A stretch of DNA of 64,000 nucleotides, from positions 51,698,806 through 51,762,805 of the forward strand of contig NC_134095.1 in assembly GCF_000715075.1 (NCBI RefSeq), given 5' to 3'. Origin of the DNA: Nicotiana tabacum (Eukaryota > Streptophyta > Magnoliopsida > Solanales > Solanaceae). The stretch's first letter is position 1, and the number at the start of each line of letters is the position of its first letter. Of this stretch, positions 1 through 12,200 are shown piece by piece. The notes below the pieces were generated by a model. The model searched no databases and was not told where the DNA came from. It saw only the letters and a list, made by a program, of their open reading frames with translations. The position numbers and the translations under genes are program-made.

Positions 1-1185
1 CAAATATAATCTGAGTATTTATGCCCAGAGTCGAACCCACAAAGAGTTAACCTATCAATTACTTTCGTTGGACTTACTAAATTCTATGGAATCAACTTCC
101 TAAACTTTGTAAATAAGAGTTGATGGTTTTTCCAATAACTAAGACTGGAAGTAAATAAACAGCTCGAAACTAACTATGATTGAGTTGTAAACAATTATGA
201 GAAGGTTCTAAGGCTATGATTTCCCCTATTGATGGAATCAATTCCGGTTATGTTTCATATAGATTCACCAAATCATCTCTATCAATCATGAGCACTTTTT
301 TTACTATAAATCTCTCCCAAGTAATCACAATAATTTACTAGACGCACTCTCCCGAGATACGCTAGCTGGCTTTGTTTATTACAACTCACTTTAGATTGCA
401 CCTAAGGCTTCGTTATCCCTAATCCAGCCTTTAAACCCGCAGTTATAGATCCCTCTTATACTTTGGGAGTGGTGTTGTTCAACAACTACCTAAATATGCA
501 CTCACTCCCGAGTTATGCACACTAAATAGGCACAACTAATTGAGGATCCTGTCAATTAACTACAACAAACACATGGTTGAACAAATAGAGATTATACTGG
601 CAAACTATATTAACATAATCAAGAAGTTCATCCTTCAATATGTTCCATCAAACCCTAGATAAAGGATTTAGCTACTCATGACAAAACGAGAATAAACTAC
701 TAAATTATTCATAATGGGTAATTGCAAAAAATAAAAGAGATAGAAAAACTCTAATGTTTGGTTGATCTTCTCACGCTTGTTCTTGCCTCCAAAAGTAGTC
801 TAAAACAAGTTTAAAACAATCTTGGGCGAGTTTTTAAAGCTTATAAGGGTTTGGCAAAAGTTTCCCCGAATTTACACATTGGTCCCCAGATTTTTCAGTC
901 ACGTGAACAGTGCACCGCGGTCGCGGCAGGACCGCGGCTCGACCGCGGTTTGAGCTGACCTTTCTGCCTTACGTTTTAATCCGCCGCGGTTGCACCGCGG
1001 GCAGTGGAATTTTGCCCAGGCCATTTTCTGCTTCTTTGTGCTCGGGTACTTCTCGAGTGAGTATTTTCTTCACATTCTTGCCTCCAAAACACTCCGTGGT
1101 GCTTCCTCACTTATAATATTCCTTGCGAAACAAAAGAACACTATTTAGAGCATTTTGTTGGCAATTTACCTATAAAACAACAACA
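1..1185. mobile_element. retroelement-like non-coding fragment
   Basis: No credible coding region is present. The sequence is AT-rich except for a short G+C-rich cluster at about 914-1003, where the word CCGCGG recurs in variants within about 90 bases. The same kind of palindromic CpG word cluster occurs in each of the gypsy LTRs further right, which is the main reason to suspect LTR or retroelement leader sequence. The left edge is outside the window and no target-site duplication can be checked. The right edge is inferred only from the start of mTERF-like coding sequence. Confidence 0.4.
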
Positions 1186-1204
1186 AAGCATGGTAATATT
1201 AAGG

Positions 1205-1411
1205 TGTAAACATCATCTATATAGCCTAATATCAATACCTCGGATGCAAGTTTTGAAAATTTTGGATGAAAAGAAGCTTGAGAGGAGAAAGGTGAGTCTT
1301 TATTATGTTCTGACCTTAACAGAGTCAAAGTTCATAGACTATTTCGTGCTGCCCTACAAGGATCAGATACCCGATCTGTATGAATCGCACGAAAAAACTG
1401 TAGCTCCTTAA
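1205..1411 (+). pseudogene. C-terminal fragment resembling an mTERF family protein
   Basis: The frame ending at the stop at 1409-1411 reads PRMQVLKILDEKKLERRKVS, then SKFIDYFVLPYKDQIPDLYE. This resembles the C-terminal end of plant mTERF (mitochondrial transcription termination factor-like) proteins, where an R-x-x-V-L-x-x-L helix is followed by F-V-x-x-Y-x-x-x-x-P-x-L. Members are organelle-targeted nucleic-acid-binding proteins built from helical repeats. Only about 60 residues are present and none of the upstream repeats are visible. The sequence before about 1225 stops looking like the family, as if the upstream part was displaced by the element to the left. It could also be the last exon of a gene whose earlier exons lie outside the window. 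No database search was possible. Confidence 0.45.
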
Positions 1412-1899
1412 CAGTTTGGGTTCAATAATTTTGTGCTTTTCTTTTTTCAGTTTATATTCTGAAAAACAGACTAGTGTTGCCAACAATCGTTTTATGATTT
1501 AGAGCGTAGATTATTGAAAGACGTTCCTCGTATGCAAAATCAAGCTTGCGATTTGAAGCTGTTCGGATTCAACTGATCTTGTTGATATCTTATTTCCTTT
1601 GGCAGTTACCACCAAGTTTGTTCCAGAAGATAAAGTTAAATACTTTTCCTGTTGATTAATTCATTGGAAAGTTCTTTTATCTCGTCTGAGTTTGATCCTG
1701 TAACATTTTGCATGAGTGGTTTACTAATCTATCCATTTAAAAGGTCTTGATTGAAGGTTAGTTCCTTACCTTTTAACATCTAAAGAAATTTTATTGTATC
1801 TTCAATCTTGCTTGCTTTTAGTATGTCTCTTATCTTTAATGTGAAAATGTTTTTTCAATTTCATACTTTCTAGTCCTTGAGATGATTTAGTACGCCTAC
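1412..1899. other. non-coding, possible 3' flank of the mTERF-like fragment
   Basis: AT-rich sequence with pyrimidine tracts and no coding pattern. It may be former 3'-UTR of the mTERF-like fragment. I see no repeat or RNA gene in it. Confidence 0.3.
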
Positions 1900-1915
1900 T
1901 TACCCTATTATGTAC

Positions 1916-2015
1916 AACAACAACAACAATACAACCCAGTAAAAATCTCACTAGTGGGGTTTGGGGAGGATAGAGTGTACGCAGATCCTACTTCTACACC
2001 AAAAGAATAAAGAGG
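1916..2015 (-). mobile_element. 5'-truncated Solanaceae SINE (TS-like)
   Basis: Read on the - strand this ends in a (TTG)n tail (ACAACAACAACAA at 1914-1927 on +). It is preceded by the body sequence seen in Solanaceae TS-type SINEs, around CTCACTAGTGGGGTTTGGGG at 1948-1967 and GTGTACGCAGATCCTAC further on. The tRNA-derived head is absent, as expected for a 5'-truncated copy. The flanks TTACCCTATTATGTAC (1900-1915) and TTACCCTGTTAAGTAC (2016-2031) match at 14 of 16 positions and could be the target-site duplication. The right flank also overlaps sequence that could belong to the SINE body, so the duplication is tentative. Confidence 0.65.
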
Positions 2016-2035
2016 TTACCCTGTTAAGTACGTAC

Positions 2036-2037
<2 letters not shown>

Positions 2038-2067
<30 letters not shown>
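2038..2067 (+). repeat. 30-bp A homopolymer
   Basis: An uninterrupted run of 30 A directly right of the SINE copy. It may be slipped or expanded sequence at the insertion, or the tail of another retroposed piece. Length in the assembly is unreliable for such a run. Confidence 0.9.
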
Positions 2068-2069
<2 letters not shown>

Positions 2070-4542
2070 CTCTTATTTGGCCAGAGCCGGGGAAAACAGC
2101 ATATTGTTTTGTATTTCTTTGTATAACAGTAGTACAGTAAGGGCAAAGCTAGTGAGAACTTCGATTATTTCATTAAGTAGCAACTATTTCTCACCCGTGC
2201 AAATATGGAGTAATTTTGCCCGCAAAGTTTAAGTATATGGAAAGAAATCATCTAACTTGTGCGGATACATGCGAAACTCTGCGCACAAGGCTTAAGTATA
2301 TGTAAAAGAAATCATCAAATATTTTTTTTGGAAAACTATCAGCTATGTCCGTTTATAGGTAGCTCATTATAATTATTGGTCAATTCATAAAATATTACTA
2401 ACATTAATCAAATATTATTAATATTAGCCAATTAGCTATTTGTAGCAACAAAAAAAATGTCAATCTTTTGCTTTCTTTTGAGTGGGTGTTATTAGAATAG
2501 ATTAGGTACACCTTAAGGAGCTTGAATCTCAGTTTTGGGATGATTTGGTGAAGTTTTGAGGTGGTTTGAATTGAAAATTCGAAGTAAAAACTGAACATGA
2601 AAGAATGATGTGTATCACACTGTATATCATTCGTGTATCACATATGTATCAAATTTGTATCAATTATGTATGTCATGTATATCCATGTATACCTGTGTGT
2701 GAGATACATGTGTGATACATGTGTCGCAGAAGAATTTTTTGAACTCGATTTAATTACAAATTTTGTTACAAAAATAGTTCAAATCACCTCCAATCTTGCT
2801 CAAATTTTGTGTATTGACTCATCTATATGTTTTCAATGAATTTCAACCATACCAATTCAAAAAGGTCCTTTTTGCATAGATTTTGGAATCTTGTATATGT
2901 ATATATATATTTGTATTTCATCACCTTATTTGCTACCTCATCCATGAAATTTCCTTTCCGTCTTGCATCAAATGTTGTTAATCATGCTTTAAAATATGGA
3001 AGGTGATTTTTGCATGTGATTCTTTGAGAGAAAGTCTATGTAATTTGCATGTGATTTCCTTGCATGCTTTAAATATTTCCTTGGCTAATTTTGATAAGTT
3101 TATAACTAATGGCTAGAGGTTGGTAGGTTGAAACTTATTTGGAACATTTGTGTAAGTTTCCCATGTTTTTTTTTTGGAGCAATAGTTTCATTTTTTTCCT
3201 AAATCCAAAAAGCAGTCCATCAAACTAAACCAATTCATCAACAACCAAGTATGGACTTTCCAAACCACATGGTAAGTTGATGTTCAATTCCAAATTAATA
3301 TCCTAATCGCCTAATTATAAGCTAAGTTGATGACCGTTCTACTGTAAGCTGAGACAATACTCACTTTTATTTTCTAAATTTATGCCTCAAATATCCTAGA
3401 GTTGTATAAAAGATGTGGAAGCTTTAGTACGTAAAAATATCTTTATATATAAACCCTTAAAATCAAAGATAAATCCTCGAAAAGATTTGATAAATTGCAG
3501 AAGAACGAAATTTGGTTGTGAAACATTTCGACTGTAGCAGATCCAACAATAGCATCCACTATTTTTGTTCGAACTATACATATATAAAGAGGTGGAATCC
3601 CTTTTATATTTGTCTCGGCTCCCAGGGGTTCAGGGGTAAGACGGTGCTTCAAATTTCCATACTCGATTGTCTTTTAGTGCTTTAAATTTCTGGTGATCGT
3701 CGGAAGTGTTCTTCAAAATTCTGACACAGAGCTATTTTCTTAAAACTTTTCTTAACGAGGTCAACATATAAACAATGGTGTAAAAAAAGTTTATCCGCCA
3801 TATTTATTCCATTTCCCAGACCCACACGAAATTTCTCATGTAAGAATTGGAGAAAGATAAACTCAGTATGCTTTGCTTATCAATAAATAAATAAATAAAA
3901 TACAAGTAATTAAAATGGCTAATTAGCAAGATTTTGACAACGTTTCAATTGGAATAATTGTGGTCAAACACTTTTTATATTTACATTGAGATCACATTAG
4001 GGACGTGATATCCATCAACTTTCCAAATAGTGCTCCTGCTTGGAAAAAGAAAAGAAAAAGAGATTACTATAGTGCCTAGAAGCAGAAATCTTTTTATTCT
4101 CTTAAGTCCAAGAGAAATAGATACAGAGTCATGTATGGTCCAATGAATCTAAATGACATTTTTGGTCTTGGCCCTTATCTATTCAAGTTAATGTGGGGCT
4201 GATAGATAGAAATAGGAGATTTCGATGTTTGACCCCATTTATTTCATGGGCAGAACTTTAAGTTTATCAAGTGTTGCTCCTTGATTGTTCGGGAACAATA
4301 CTTTTAACACTTTAATCTTAACAATTTGCTCATAGAGCAAGTGGGGGTCAAAAAAAGCAAGACCATCTATTTTCAAGACCATTGATATAATTTCCTGGTT
4401 AATGGGGCCATGATCCAAATCGGGCATTCAAATAAGTACTGCCAAGTTACTTTCACTCCATGCTTTGATTTTAATAGCCTAGTAACGAAGTATTTAGTTT
4501 TGCCGTCAGAATGAGTCATTGATAATTGACCAAACATTAAAG
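2068..4542. other. non-coding intergenic DNA
   Basis: No gene recognised. A degenerate stretch rich in GTATCA/TGTATC words lies at about 2610-2725. This word composition is common in miniature transposons, but no paired terminal repeats were found. A short open frame on the - strand at 4239-4427 has unremarkable composition and no recognisable family. The rest is AT-rich without visible structure. Confidence 0.5.
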
Positions 4543-4547
4543 TACAT

Positions 4548-4801
4548 TGTTAAATGATACTAGGGGCAGAAGAGTCTTTATAATCTAGGTGGTTAGAAGT
4601 TGTTAACAGAATTAGTTAAGCTTAAGTTAGTTAATACCTACCTACACCTTCTTCGCACGTGTATATATGTATCAGCCAAGTGTACACAATACACATTATT
4701 GAATAATATCAAAGTCACCATTTTCAGTCATCTTTTTGTCTCTCTATCCCTCTGTACTTCTTCTTCTTCATTCATTTTCATCTAAGCCTTGAATTACATC
4801 A
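4548..4801 (+). repeat. copia 5' LTR (254 bp)
   Basis: Aligns end to end with 42414-42681. It starts TG and ends CA, with TACAT before it and the PBS directly after it. Confidence 0.92.
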
Positions 4802-4814
4802 TGGTATCAGAGCT
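4802..4814 (+). other. copia primer-binding site, initiator tRNA-Met
   Basis: TGGTATCAGAGCT follows the 5' LTR without a gap. It is complementary to the 3' end of plant initiator tRNA-Met, the usual minus-strand primer for copia elements. Confidence 0.9.
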
Positions 4815-4823
4815 ATCTAGCTC

Positions 4824-6612
4824 ATGTCTCTGAGCTTGAAATCGATCATTAGAGTTCATTTTCGAATTATTAGTTCTATGTTCAAATCAAGTTCTAAGAA
4901 GAAAATCTTGAAAAAAATAGGTTCGATTGCAGAGGAGCAAGTGATCCAAAACTCTGAAAATCAAGGCCTAGGAATTTATTACAATCACCTAATGTTCTCA
5001 TATATCACCAGCTGATGTGAGTGGGATTCAGATAATTTCTTTTCACTTAACAGGTGTTGAAAACTATTCAATTTGACAAACATCTTTACGAGTTGCTTTA
5101 TTGGGTAGAAATAAACTAGGTTTATGGTACATACAAGAAAGAAAGATTTTCAATTACTATGGGAAATCATTGTGAAATGATTAATACAATAGTATTATCT
5201 TGGATTATGAACTCAATAGCTAAAAACCTTCTTGGAGGAATTATGTATGCATCTAGTGCTCAGGTTGTCTCAGATGACTTATCAGAAAGATTTAATAATG
5301 TTGATGGTTCAAGAACATTCAACTTGCATAAGGAAATTGCAATTCTAACCCAAGGGGCTGCTTCTGTGTCAGTCTACTACCCTAAACTCAAAAATTTTTG
5401 GGAAGAATTTGAAGCTTTGGTGCCTGCACCTGGCTGTGATAGGGAAAAATCTAGAGATTTTGTGCTTTATTTGCAAAAATTGAAGCTATCTCAATGCTTA
5501 ATGGGGTTAAATGACTCATACTCTCAAGCAAGAAGTCAAATATTGATGAGGAGTCCATCACCAACTGACAATCAAGCATATGCTATAATAATTAGTGATG
5601 AGAGCCAAAAGTCTGTAGCAGCCAATTCTGGAATTTTGGGGAACAATCAGACCATCACTACAGGCAACTATGAAATTGCCATGTACTCGAAGACTAGTGG
5701 AAATCAATATCAGAAGTTCAAAAAGAATTACAACATTCAACGTGAATTCTGCAAACTGAAGGGACACAACAATGAGAACTACTACAAGATAGTAGGGTAT
5801 CCCCCTAACTTCAAACATAAAAAGAAAAGTAGTGGAGGAAACTACAATGCAAATGCAGTCAATCCGGTAACTGAGATTCCTAACTCAGCTTGCAATGGGA
5901 ATGTCAATGCACTGAATATGCAAATTCCAAACTCTCAGAATGTTCCAGCATTCCAATATGGTCAAAACACTAATGTGAATTACAATGGTTTTACTAATCA
6001 CGATACAGGTTCACAGTCAAATAATACACCAGTAGCTCAGCTAGGATGTTATTCCTTCACTAAAAACAGTATGATCAAATCCTGCAGATACTCAACAAAA
6101 CCACTACTAATTTAGATGCTCATACAACTAACATAACAGGTACTGATAAGAAATTGTTAGTATTAAAAGATAGTCAAAATGGTATTGATAAGTCATTATT
6201 AGTGTCAAAAGACAGTCAAAGTTGGATTGTAGCTACAGGAGCTACTAACCATATGGTTTCAGACATTGGTATGCTCAACAAATCAACAATAGTTGAACCT
6301 GAAAATCCAAAAAGGATATCATTACCAAATGGAGATACAACCCTGATTACACATATAGGAACTAGTTCTATATCTGACACAAATACTGTGTCAAATGTGT
6401 TTTATGTCTCACATTTTAAATATAATTTATTATCAGTCTCTAAATTGACAAAAGAGTTACAATGCTCAGCTACTTTTTTTCCTCATTTTTGTGTGTTTCA
6501 GGATCTCTTCATTGGGAGAGTGAAGGAGATTGGTAAAGAAGATGATAGTTTATATCTGCTTTTAGCTCAACGGATTCACAAGAATAAGAGATTTACACTT
6601 GTTGAAAAATGA
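4824..6612 (+). pseudogene. copia gag and protease, degenerate
   Basis: The capsid-like gag starts near the ATG at 4824, just behind the PBS. It passes through frame breaks between about 5015 and 5159 and then runs open to 6115. The zinc knuckle near 5745-5800 reads REFCKLKGHNNENYY, so the first and last of the four metal ligands (Cys-Cys-His-Cys) are lost. The frame 6154-6612 carries the protease motif SWIVATGATNHMVS (about 6221-6262). The residue at the catalytic aspartate position is Ala, so the protease should be dead. It continues into LLSVSKLTKEL, the region before the pre-integrase zinc finger, and coding similarity ends where the gypsy element is inserted. Gag would package RNA in cytoplasmic particles and protease would process the polyprotein. 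Confidence 0.85.
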
Positions 6613-7454
6613 ATTGGGATTTTCGCAGATAACCAATTAGTGGTGGCTCTTTTCCAAAGAAGATTTGATCACATGTCATATGTAGTTTTACAAAGAATAC
6701 TACATATTAGTGTACAAACTATAAAGGAAAGGATATGTAACGACCTGTCCGGTCGTTTTTCCTTTTAGAACTCCATTCCCTTAAATAAAACTTCTCGTGC
6801 TTGCTTTAGCTAATTTACGACTTGCGGGAATGGTTGGTTCGGGATTTGGAAGAGTTTGGAGTGAAATATGCCTATTTGATTTATTAGGATTTTCTTAAAA
6901 AGTTAACTCGACTTTGGTCAATATTTTGAGCAAACGGACCCGGATTCATAATTTGACGGTTCCGGAGGGTCCGTAGGAAAATATGGGACCTGAGTGTATG
7001 CCCGGAATCAAATTTCGAGGTCCCTAGCCCGAGTAATGAATTTTTATTAGAAATTATTAATTTGAAGTCTTAAGGATTTAAAGAAACTGATTAATGATTG
7101 ATTTCATGGGTATAGGGCTCGTATGTTGGTTATGATGCCTGATACAGATTTGAAATATCATTTAAGACCTGCCCGTAAAATTTGGTGTCAATCCGAGTAG
7201 TTTAAGGGCGTTTTGGCCCGTTAGAGGAAAATTTAGAACTTGAGTTCATAGGTTTGATTCATTTGGTTTTAGGGGGTGATTCTTAGATTTAGCGTTGTTT
7301 CAGGTGTTTCGAAGGTTCGAGTAGGTCCGTCTCGTAATTTTAGACTTGTCGGTATGTTCGAGCGGGGCCCGTATCCCCGAGCGTCAATCGGAAGAGGCTC
7401 GAGTGAAGTGGAAATTTTTGAGAAGTGTTGAAGTTGATGTTTCTGTCATAACTG

Positions 7455-7580
7455 CACCTGCGGTTGGTGGACCGCAGGTGCGAGACCGCAGAAGTGGTCG
7501 TTCCATCGCAGATGCGGCTCAGGCCAGGAACCGCAGAAGTGGCTCTGCAGATGCGGTCTCAAGACCGCAGAAGCAGTCCC
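7455..7580 (+). repeat. G1 LTR cluster of palindromic CCGCAG/GCGGTC words
   Basis: Within about 125 bases the words ACCGCAGAAGYGGTC and GACCGCAG recur with variation. They form short imperfect palindromes in an otherwise AT-rich LTR. The corresponding cluster in the 3' LTR is at about 36640-36785. Confidence 0.7.
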
Positions 7581-8169
7581 GGCTCTTTTAGACCATTTCG
7601 CATATGTTGTCCAATCCTCGCAGATGCAGCCCATTTAGCATATGTGGAAATCGCTGAAGCAGTGAGGTTCATTTATTGCGGGTTTTAAGTCATTTTTATC
7701 ACTTATTCACTCCTCCATTGGGCGATTTTAAAGCTTTTGATAGAAGAACTTCACCTAGCATCTTGAGGTAAGTGTGTTCTACCTATTTCTAGTTTAATAA
7801 TTATTGTCTTAGGTAGATTAAACACTAGTATTAAGATGAAATCATAGGGTAAGAGCAAAAACCTAGGATTTTAATAAAAATTATATTTAACCACAAAATT
7901 TGTTATGGAATAAATTAGGAATCATATATTATCGATCCTTAGGTTGTAGAGAATAACTTCCTTCGAAAAATTTCGGAATCCTAGCACGTGGGCCCGGGGT
8001 CGGATTTTAGGAAACTTGTGTTAAGGGTTTGGAAATTACTTAAATAGCTAGAATTCAATCTTGTGAGTCTATATTGACTAGTTCCTACTTCATTTAACTA
8101 GTTTGGGATTATTCGGCTCCGAATTAAGGGCTTGGACCCGTTCTTGGTATTGAAAGTGCACTTGGGAGC

Positions 8170-8202
8170 GAGGTGAGTCTCCTTTCTAACCTTGTAAGAG
8201 GG
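8170..8202 (+). promoter_or_regulatory. conserved donor-like LTR block (G1)
   Basis: Reads GAGGTGAGT, then TCTCCTTTCTAACCTTG and AGAGGG. The AG|GTGAGT part fits a plant 5' splice-site consensus. Related blocks occur at matching places in elements B and C. The function as a splice donor is inferred. In the G1 3' LTR (37332-37366) the donor core is disrupted by an extra T. Confidence 0.5.
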
Positions 8203-9293
8203 AATTGTCCCATATGTGTAATAATTGAATTAATTGCTATTATATGCGGGGGCTACATACGCAATAGGTGACGAGAGTCCGTGCATAACGGCTATTATGT
8301 TAAGTCCGGGTAGTCTAGGGACCAAAAGCATGCTCTACGTGATATTCTTGTAACTTGATGATAAATTCGGATTCGTATAAATTATTTTGATTAAGGTAAA
8401 TGAGACAAGTGGAGGAACCTTATCCTGTTTGGTCTTTTAAAAGAGAATTTGGATACTCCTGTGAATAACTACTCCTCAGATATATATTATTGTCTGCTTG
8501 TTGATGAGCTTATTTATATTTGACCGCATCACACATGTGATTCGCGAGAGAGGTAATAGATGCCTCTATGGTTCGACCCGTTCAACCCTTGGCAGTGCAC
8601 AATTTATGATTGGATCGGTCTGTACGTCCCTCGGTGTTACTTGCGCATGTTTTGGCTTAGCATTTCTCTGTGGACTAAACTTCATATCTGTTTAAAATAT
8701 AGATGGATACCCATGATAATATTTGGAAAGGAACTATTATTTCATACTTATTAAATGCTAATAACTTGTGCTATCCCTGCTTATTATAAATTCTTCTCAT
8801 ATTATTTGACCCTAGTAAGTATCAAGTCGACCTCTCGTCTCTACTTCTTTGAGATTAGACAGGATACTTACTGGGTACATATTGTTTATGTAATCATACT
8901 ACACTTTTGTACTTAATTGTACATGATCTGAGGTAGGTGTATCTGGTTATCAGTCTGGTGCACATCCCTGAGCGGGCTCGAGACTTCTACGGTGAGCTGC
9001 TTTCCTTCCATGCTGATCAGCAGCCTGAAGAAGTCTTTCTTATGTATTTTTGTTTTTATTCTGTTTCGGACAGTAGGATAGAGTGATTCTTTTGTATATT
9101 ATACTAGTTGCCCACAACTTGTGACACCTGGTCTTGGCACACATATTAGTAGACTGTATCATTTTAGGGTTGTATGATTATTATGACTTTATTAATCATT
9201 TCTGATTTTATTTCAACTTAAAGAATTATTTCAACTATTTCGGGGTAAAGGTAAATGAAAGTCTATTCATATTTTCCGCGTTGGCTTGCCCGG

Positions 9294-12200
9294 TGTTGAT
9301 ACCCCATTTTTTCTTATATATTTTTAATATGCAAAATACTTTCAAAATAGCATATTTATCCATATATAAGTATGTACAAATATTTTATTATTTTTTCTTA
9401 ATTTTTAAAGATTTTTAAAATCAATTTATTGCCCCATCTTATCCAGAAAAACCCAATAATTATTTCCAAAATTATCATTTTGGTTATTCATTTATTGGAA
9501 TCTCACATTTATACTAAAATATATCTAATGTAATTTTTTTATATTTTTACAAATTTATTTAATATTTTTAAAGTTAAGTTGCATATAATTGCAATATTAG
9601 CCTCTTTTAGATTTAATTGTGTTTGTGTCTATAAAAATTAGTTCCAATATTTTTAATTTGATAATTATGTACTATTAATCATTTTAGTACCTTTAATTTA
9701 TTTCCAAAAATTATTTACTATTTTTTAGAAAAATAAATAAGGGAAAAGTGGCTATTTAAAGTATAGCCCAATTGTGTTTCAATTATAGCCTGAATTGAAC
9801 CCCAATTTTAAACCCAATTACCCAGCCCAAATCCTTGCCATACCCGACCCATGACCCAATAAAAACAACCCGCCCGGATTCTCATTTAATCTCAGCCGTT
9901 GATCCTTCAGATCAACGACTCACATTAACCCTTTCCCTTTTTAATATCGACCTACCCCATAACCCTAACCATTTCACACCTACAGCCGCCTCTGAATTCC
10001 CCTTCTCTCTCAATCGCCTCTCAAATCCTCTCAAACCCTAGCCGCCTCCCTCAACCACCACCCGAAAACCTCCTAAATCCATGGTTTCCAAGGTCATTGG
10101 AGGCCTGTATCTACCTCCTTTGGCTTCTACATGCCCGATTATCTTGGTTTCAAGGCTAGATCCTAGAAAAGTTTGGTCCAGACCTTAGTTGATTTCAGTT
10201 CTATGGCTGTCTCCGGTCATCTTTGACTTTGCTCCAGCCAGCCATGGCTATTCAAGCCTGACTCTTGACTTCTCCTACTTAGATCGATGATTTTCCAAGC
10301 CTTTCTCACCATCCAGGGTTCTTCTAAAACCCTAACCTTTAAGGTTCTTCCGATTTCTTTTAGATTTGTGTTTGCTCTAAACTTCTAAACGTTTTTTTCA
10401 AGGTTTCTTTCAAAACTCTACCTTCGAAACCCCTTTATCTTTTCCGATTTAGGTTTTTGTTAAGTTATTTCAAAGCGTTCTCTAATTTTCAACATGTTTT
10501 GCTGTGTTTCCTTATGTCGAAACTTCTAGTTTCTTTTTAGGTTTCTGAATATATTTTTGTGTTAGTATTTGTTCGATTACTTGTGTTTCATCTTTAGACT
10601 CGATCGGTGTTAAAAAACCCTAAAAATTTGGGTTCATTAAGTTCTGAGACTATCTGCTGTATGATTTACTTGTTCATCATCTCTGAATTTGATTGGTTTC
10701 AAAACCCTAATTTCTTTGGACCTATTCCAGCTTCTGAAAACTACTTCATCTGTTTGAAGTTGCTCGACTGGATTCGAAGTCCTTTTTGTTTCAACTTCTG
10801 TAATTTGGTTTCTTGCAATCATTGAAACTAGACTATACTTTTCAGAAGGGCCTTTTACTTGACCCTTTGCATGCTTCTGATACCGTCTTTTCTCTATTAC
10901 TAAGTTGACCTATGTGACTACTATGTTTCACTGTCTACTGACTTTGTAGTTATTATTGCATGTTGCTTCTCTTTGCCATAGTTTAACCTCACATGCCTAA
11001 TGTTTTGTGCATTCTATTTATATGCTAAAACAGGACTCATGGTTCTCTCTTTGATTGATTCTGAGCTCCTTGTTTATGGGCCCGATTTGAAAACTTTCCT
11101 TAGACTTTCAATTCTCCTATTTTAAACTTGGTTTATTTGCTTACTCATGGGAACCCATGTTACTCTCCTTAAATCAGTGATTTCGAAATCCTTGATTCGC
11201 TGATTTACTATGTACTGATTTTCGATTATCTCCATATTCTTCAACTTAATTTTGTTTTCTTACCTTATTTGGATTAACCGAGTATTTCAAGGACTATTCA
11301 TTAGTTGTTCCCTTAATTAAACTTCTATGTACTTACCCCTAATTGTCTATTCTACGCATAATACTCTACTTGATCTCTTTCCTTAAATGTTTTCTGCCCA
11401 TTACCGTTTAAATTTGACTCCTTAATTAAAGGAAGTCCTTAATACTAATTTGATTTTAATTGATACATAGTTCCATAATTACTACTAAACTATGATTCTT
11501 GCCTTATTTTCTACCTGTTTTCAAACTACAAGTACCATGCTCTTTCATTAGCACACAGACACGAACACTCTTAGTTCTGAACTCACTTACACTCAAAACA
11601 TTCTCTATTGCTTTACTACTTCTACTGTGGCCTGTTTAGCTGGCTGAAAGCCAAAGCAATATTTCAAAAATCCTGCTATCTTTCTTTACTGCATTTTGCT
11701 CTTTGAACTGGTATGTCCTAATTAAGTTTTTAGTATCAACAACAACATGTTTACTTAATGTTCTTGTATTCATGCCTGCTATTTAATTCAGTACCTTATT
11801 CTAGCATGCTGTAATTTCTTTCTTCCTATTATGAATATATGTATTATGTATCCTAAAGCCCTACTCCAATGTGTTTGATATTGATGGTTTCTTTGAGGCA
11901 TGACAACATTGAGCATTGCTGTCCATGACTCAAACTTGATCCCCTGGGATCATAACCTCTATGTTTCTCTAGTATTGTGTGTTCTGGTGGGCTTATAGGC
12001 ATGCCAACATCTTCTATTGCTGTGCATGCCCAAAGCTGACCCTTCCCTAAGAACATAGGCTCTCTGCAATAAGTTCCCAGCCCCTGAACCCTTTTGTGTG
12101 AAGTTATCAACTCTGTAACTGTTTCCCAGTACTTCTTTCCCTCTTCTTTACTTCCTTAGTTCTTAAAGCTCTGTTTTTACACTTCCACTCTCTCTTAGAC

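Larger units (their letters stand above)
6736..9293 (+). repeat. G1 5' LTR, first part
   Basis: Collinear with 35926-38450 of the 3' LTR. The LTR is cut at 9293 by the Tat-like element and resumes at 30592. It contains the CpG word cluster (7455-7580), a donor-like AGGTAAGTG (7766-7774), the conserved block at 8170-8202 and the CTACACT block at 8896-8945. Confidence 0.92.

Noticed and set aside
4239..4427. 62-codon - strand frame in the left non-coding region
   Set aside because: Composition is protein-like but I recognise no family, and no supporting splice or neighbour signal was found.
7446..7688. Overlapping frames in the G1 LTR CpG cluster
   Set aside because: G+C-rich repeats lower stop frequency in all frames. 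Frames overlap on both strands without a family match.
9959..9972. Telomere-like ACCCTAACC words, also at about 26345
   Set aside because: Single short matches inside LTR sequence, not arrays.
11853..12110. 85-codon - strand frame, also at 28266-28523
   Set aside because: Located in the Tat-like LTR and repeated for that reason. No conserved domain recognised.
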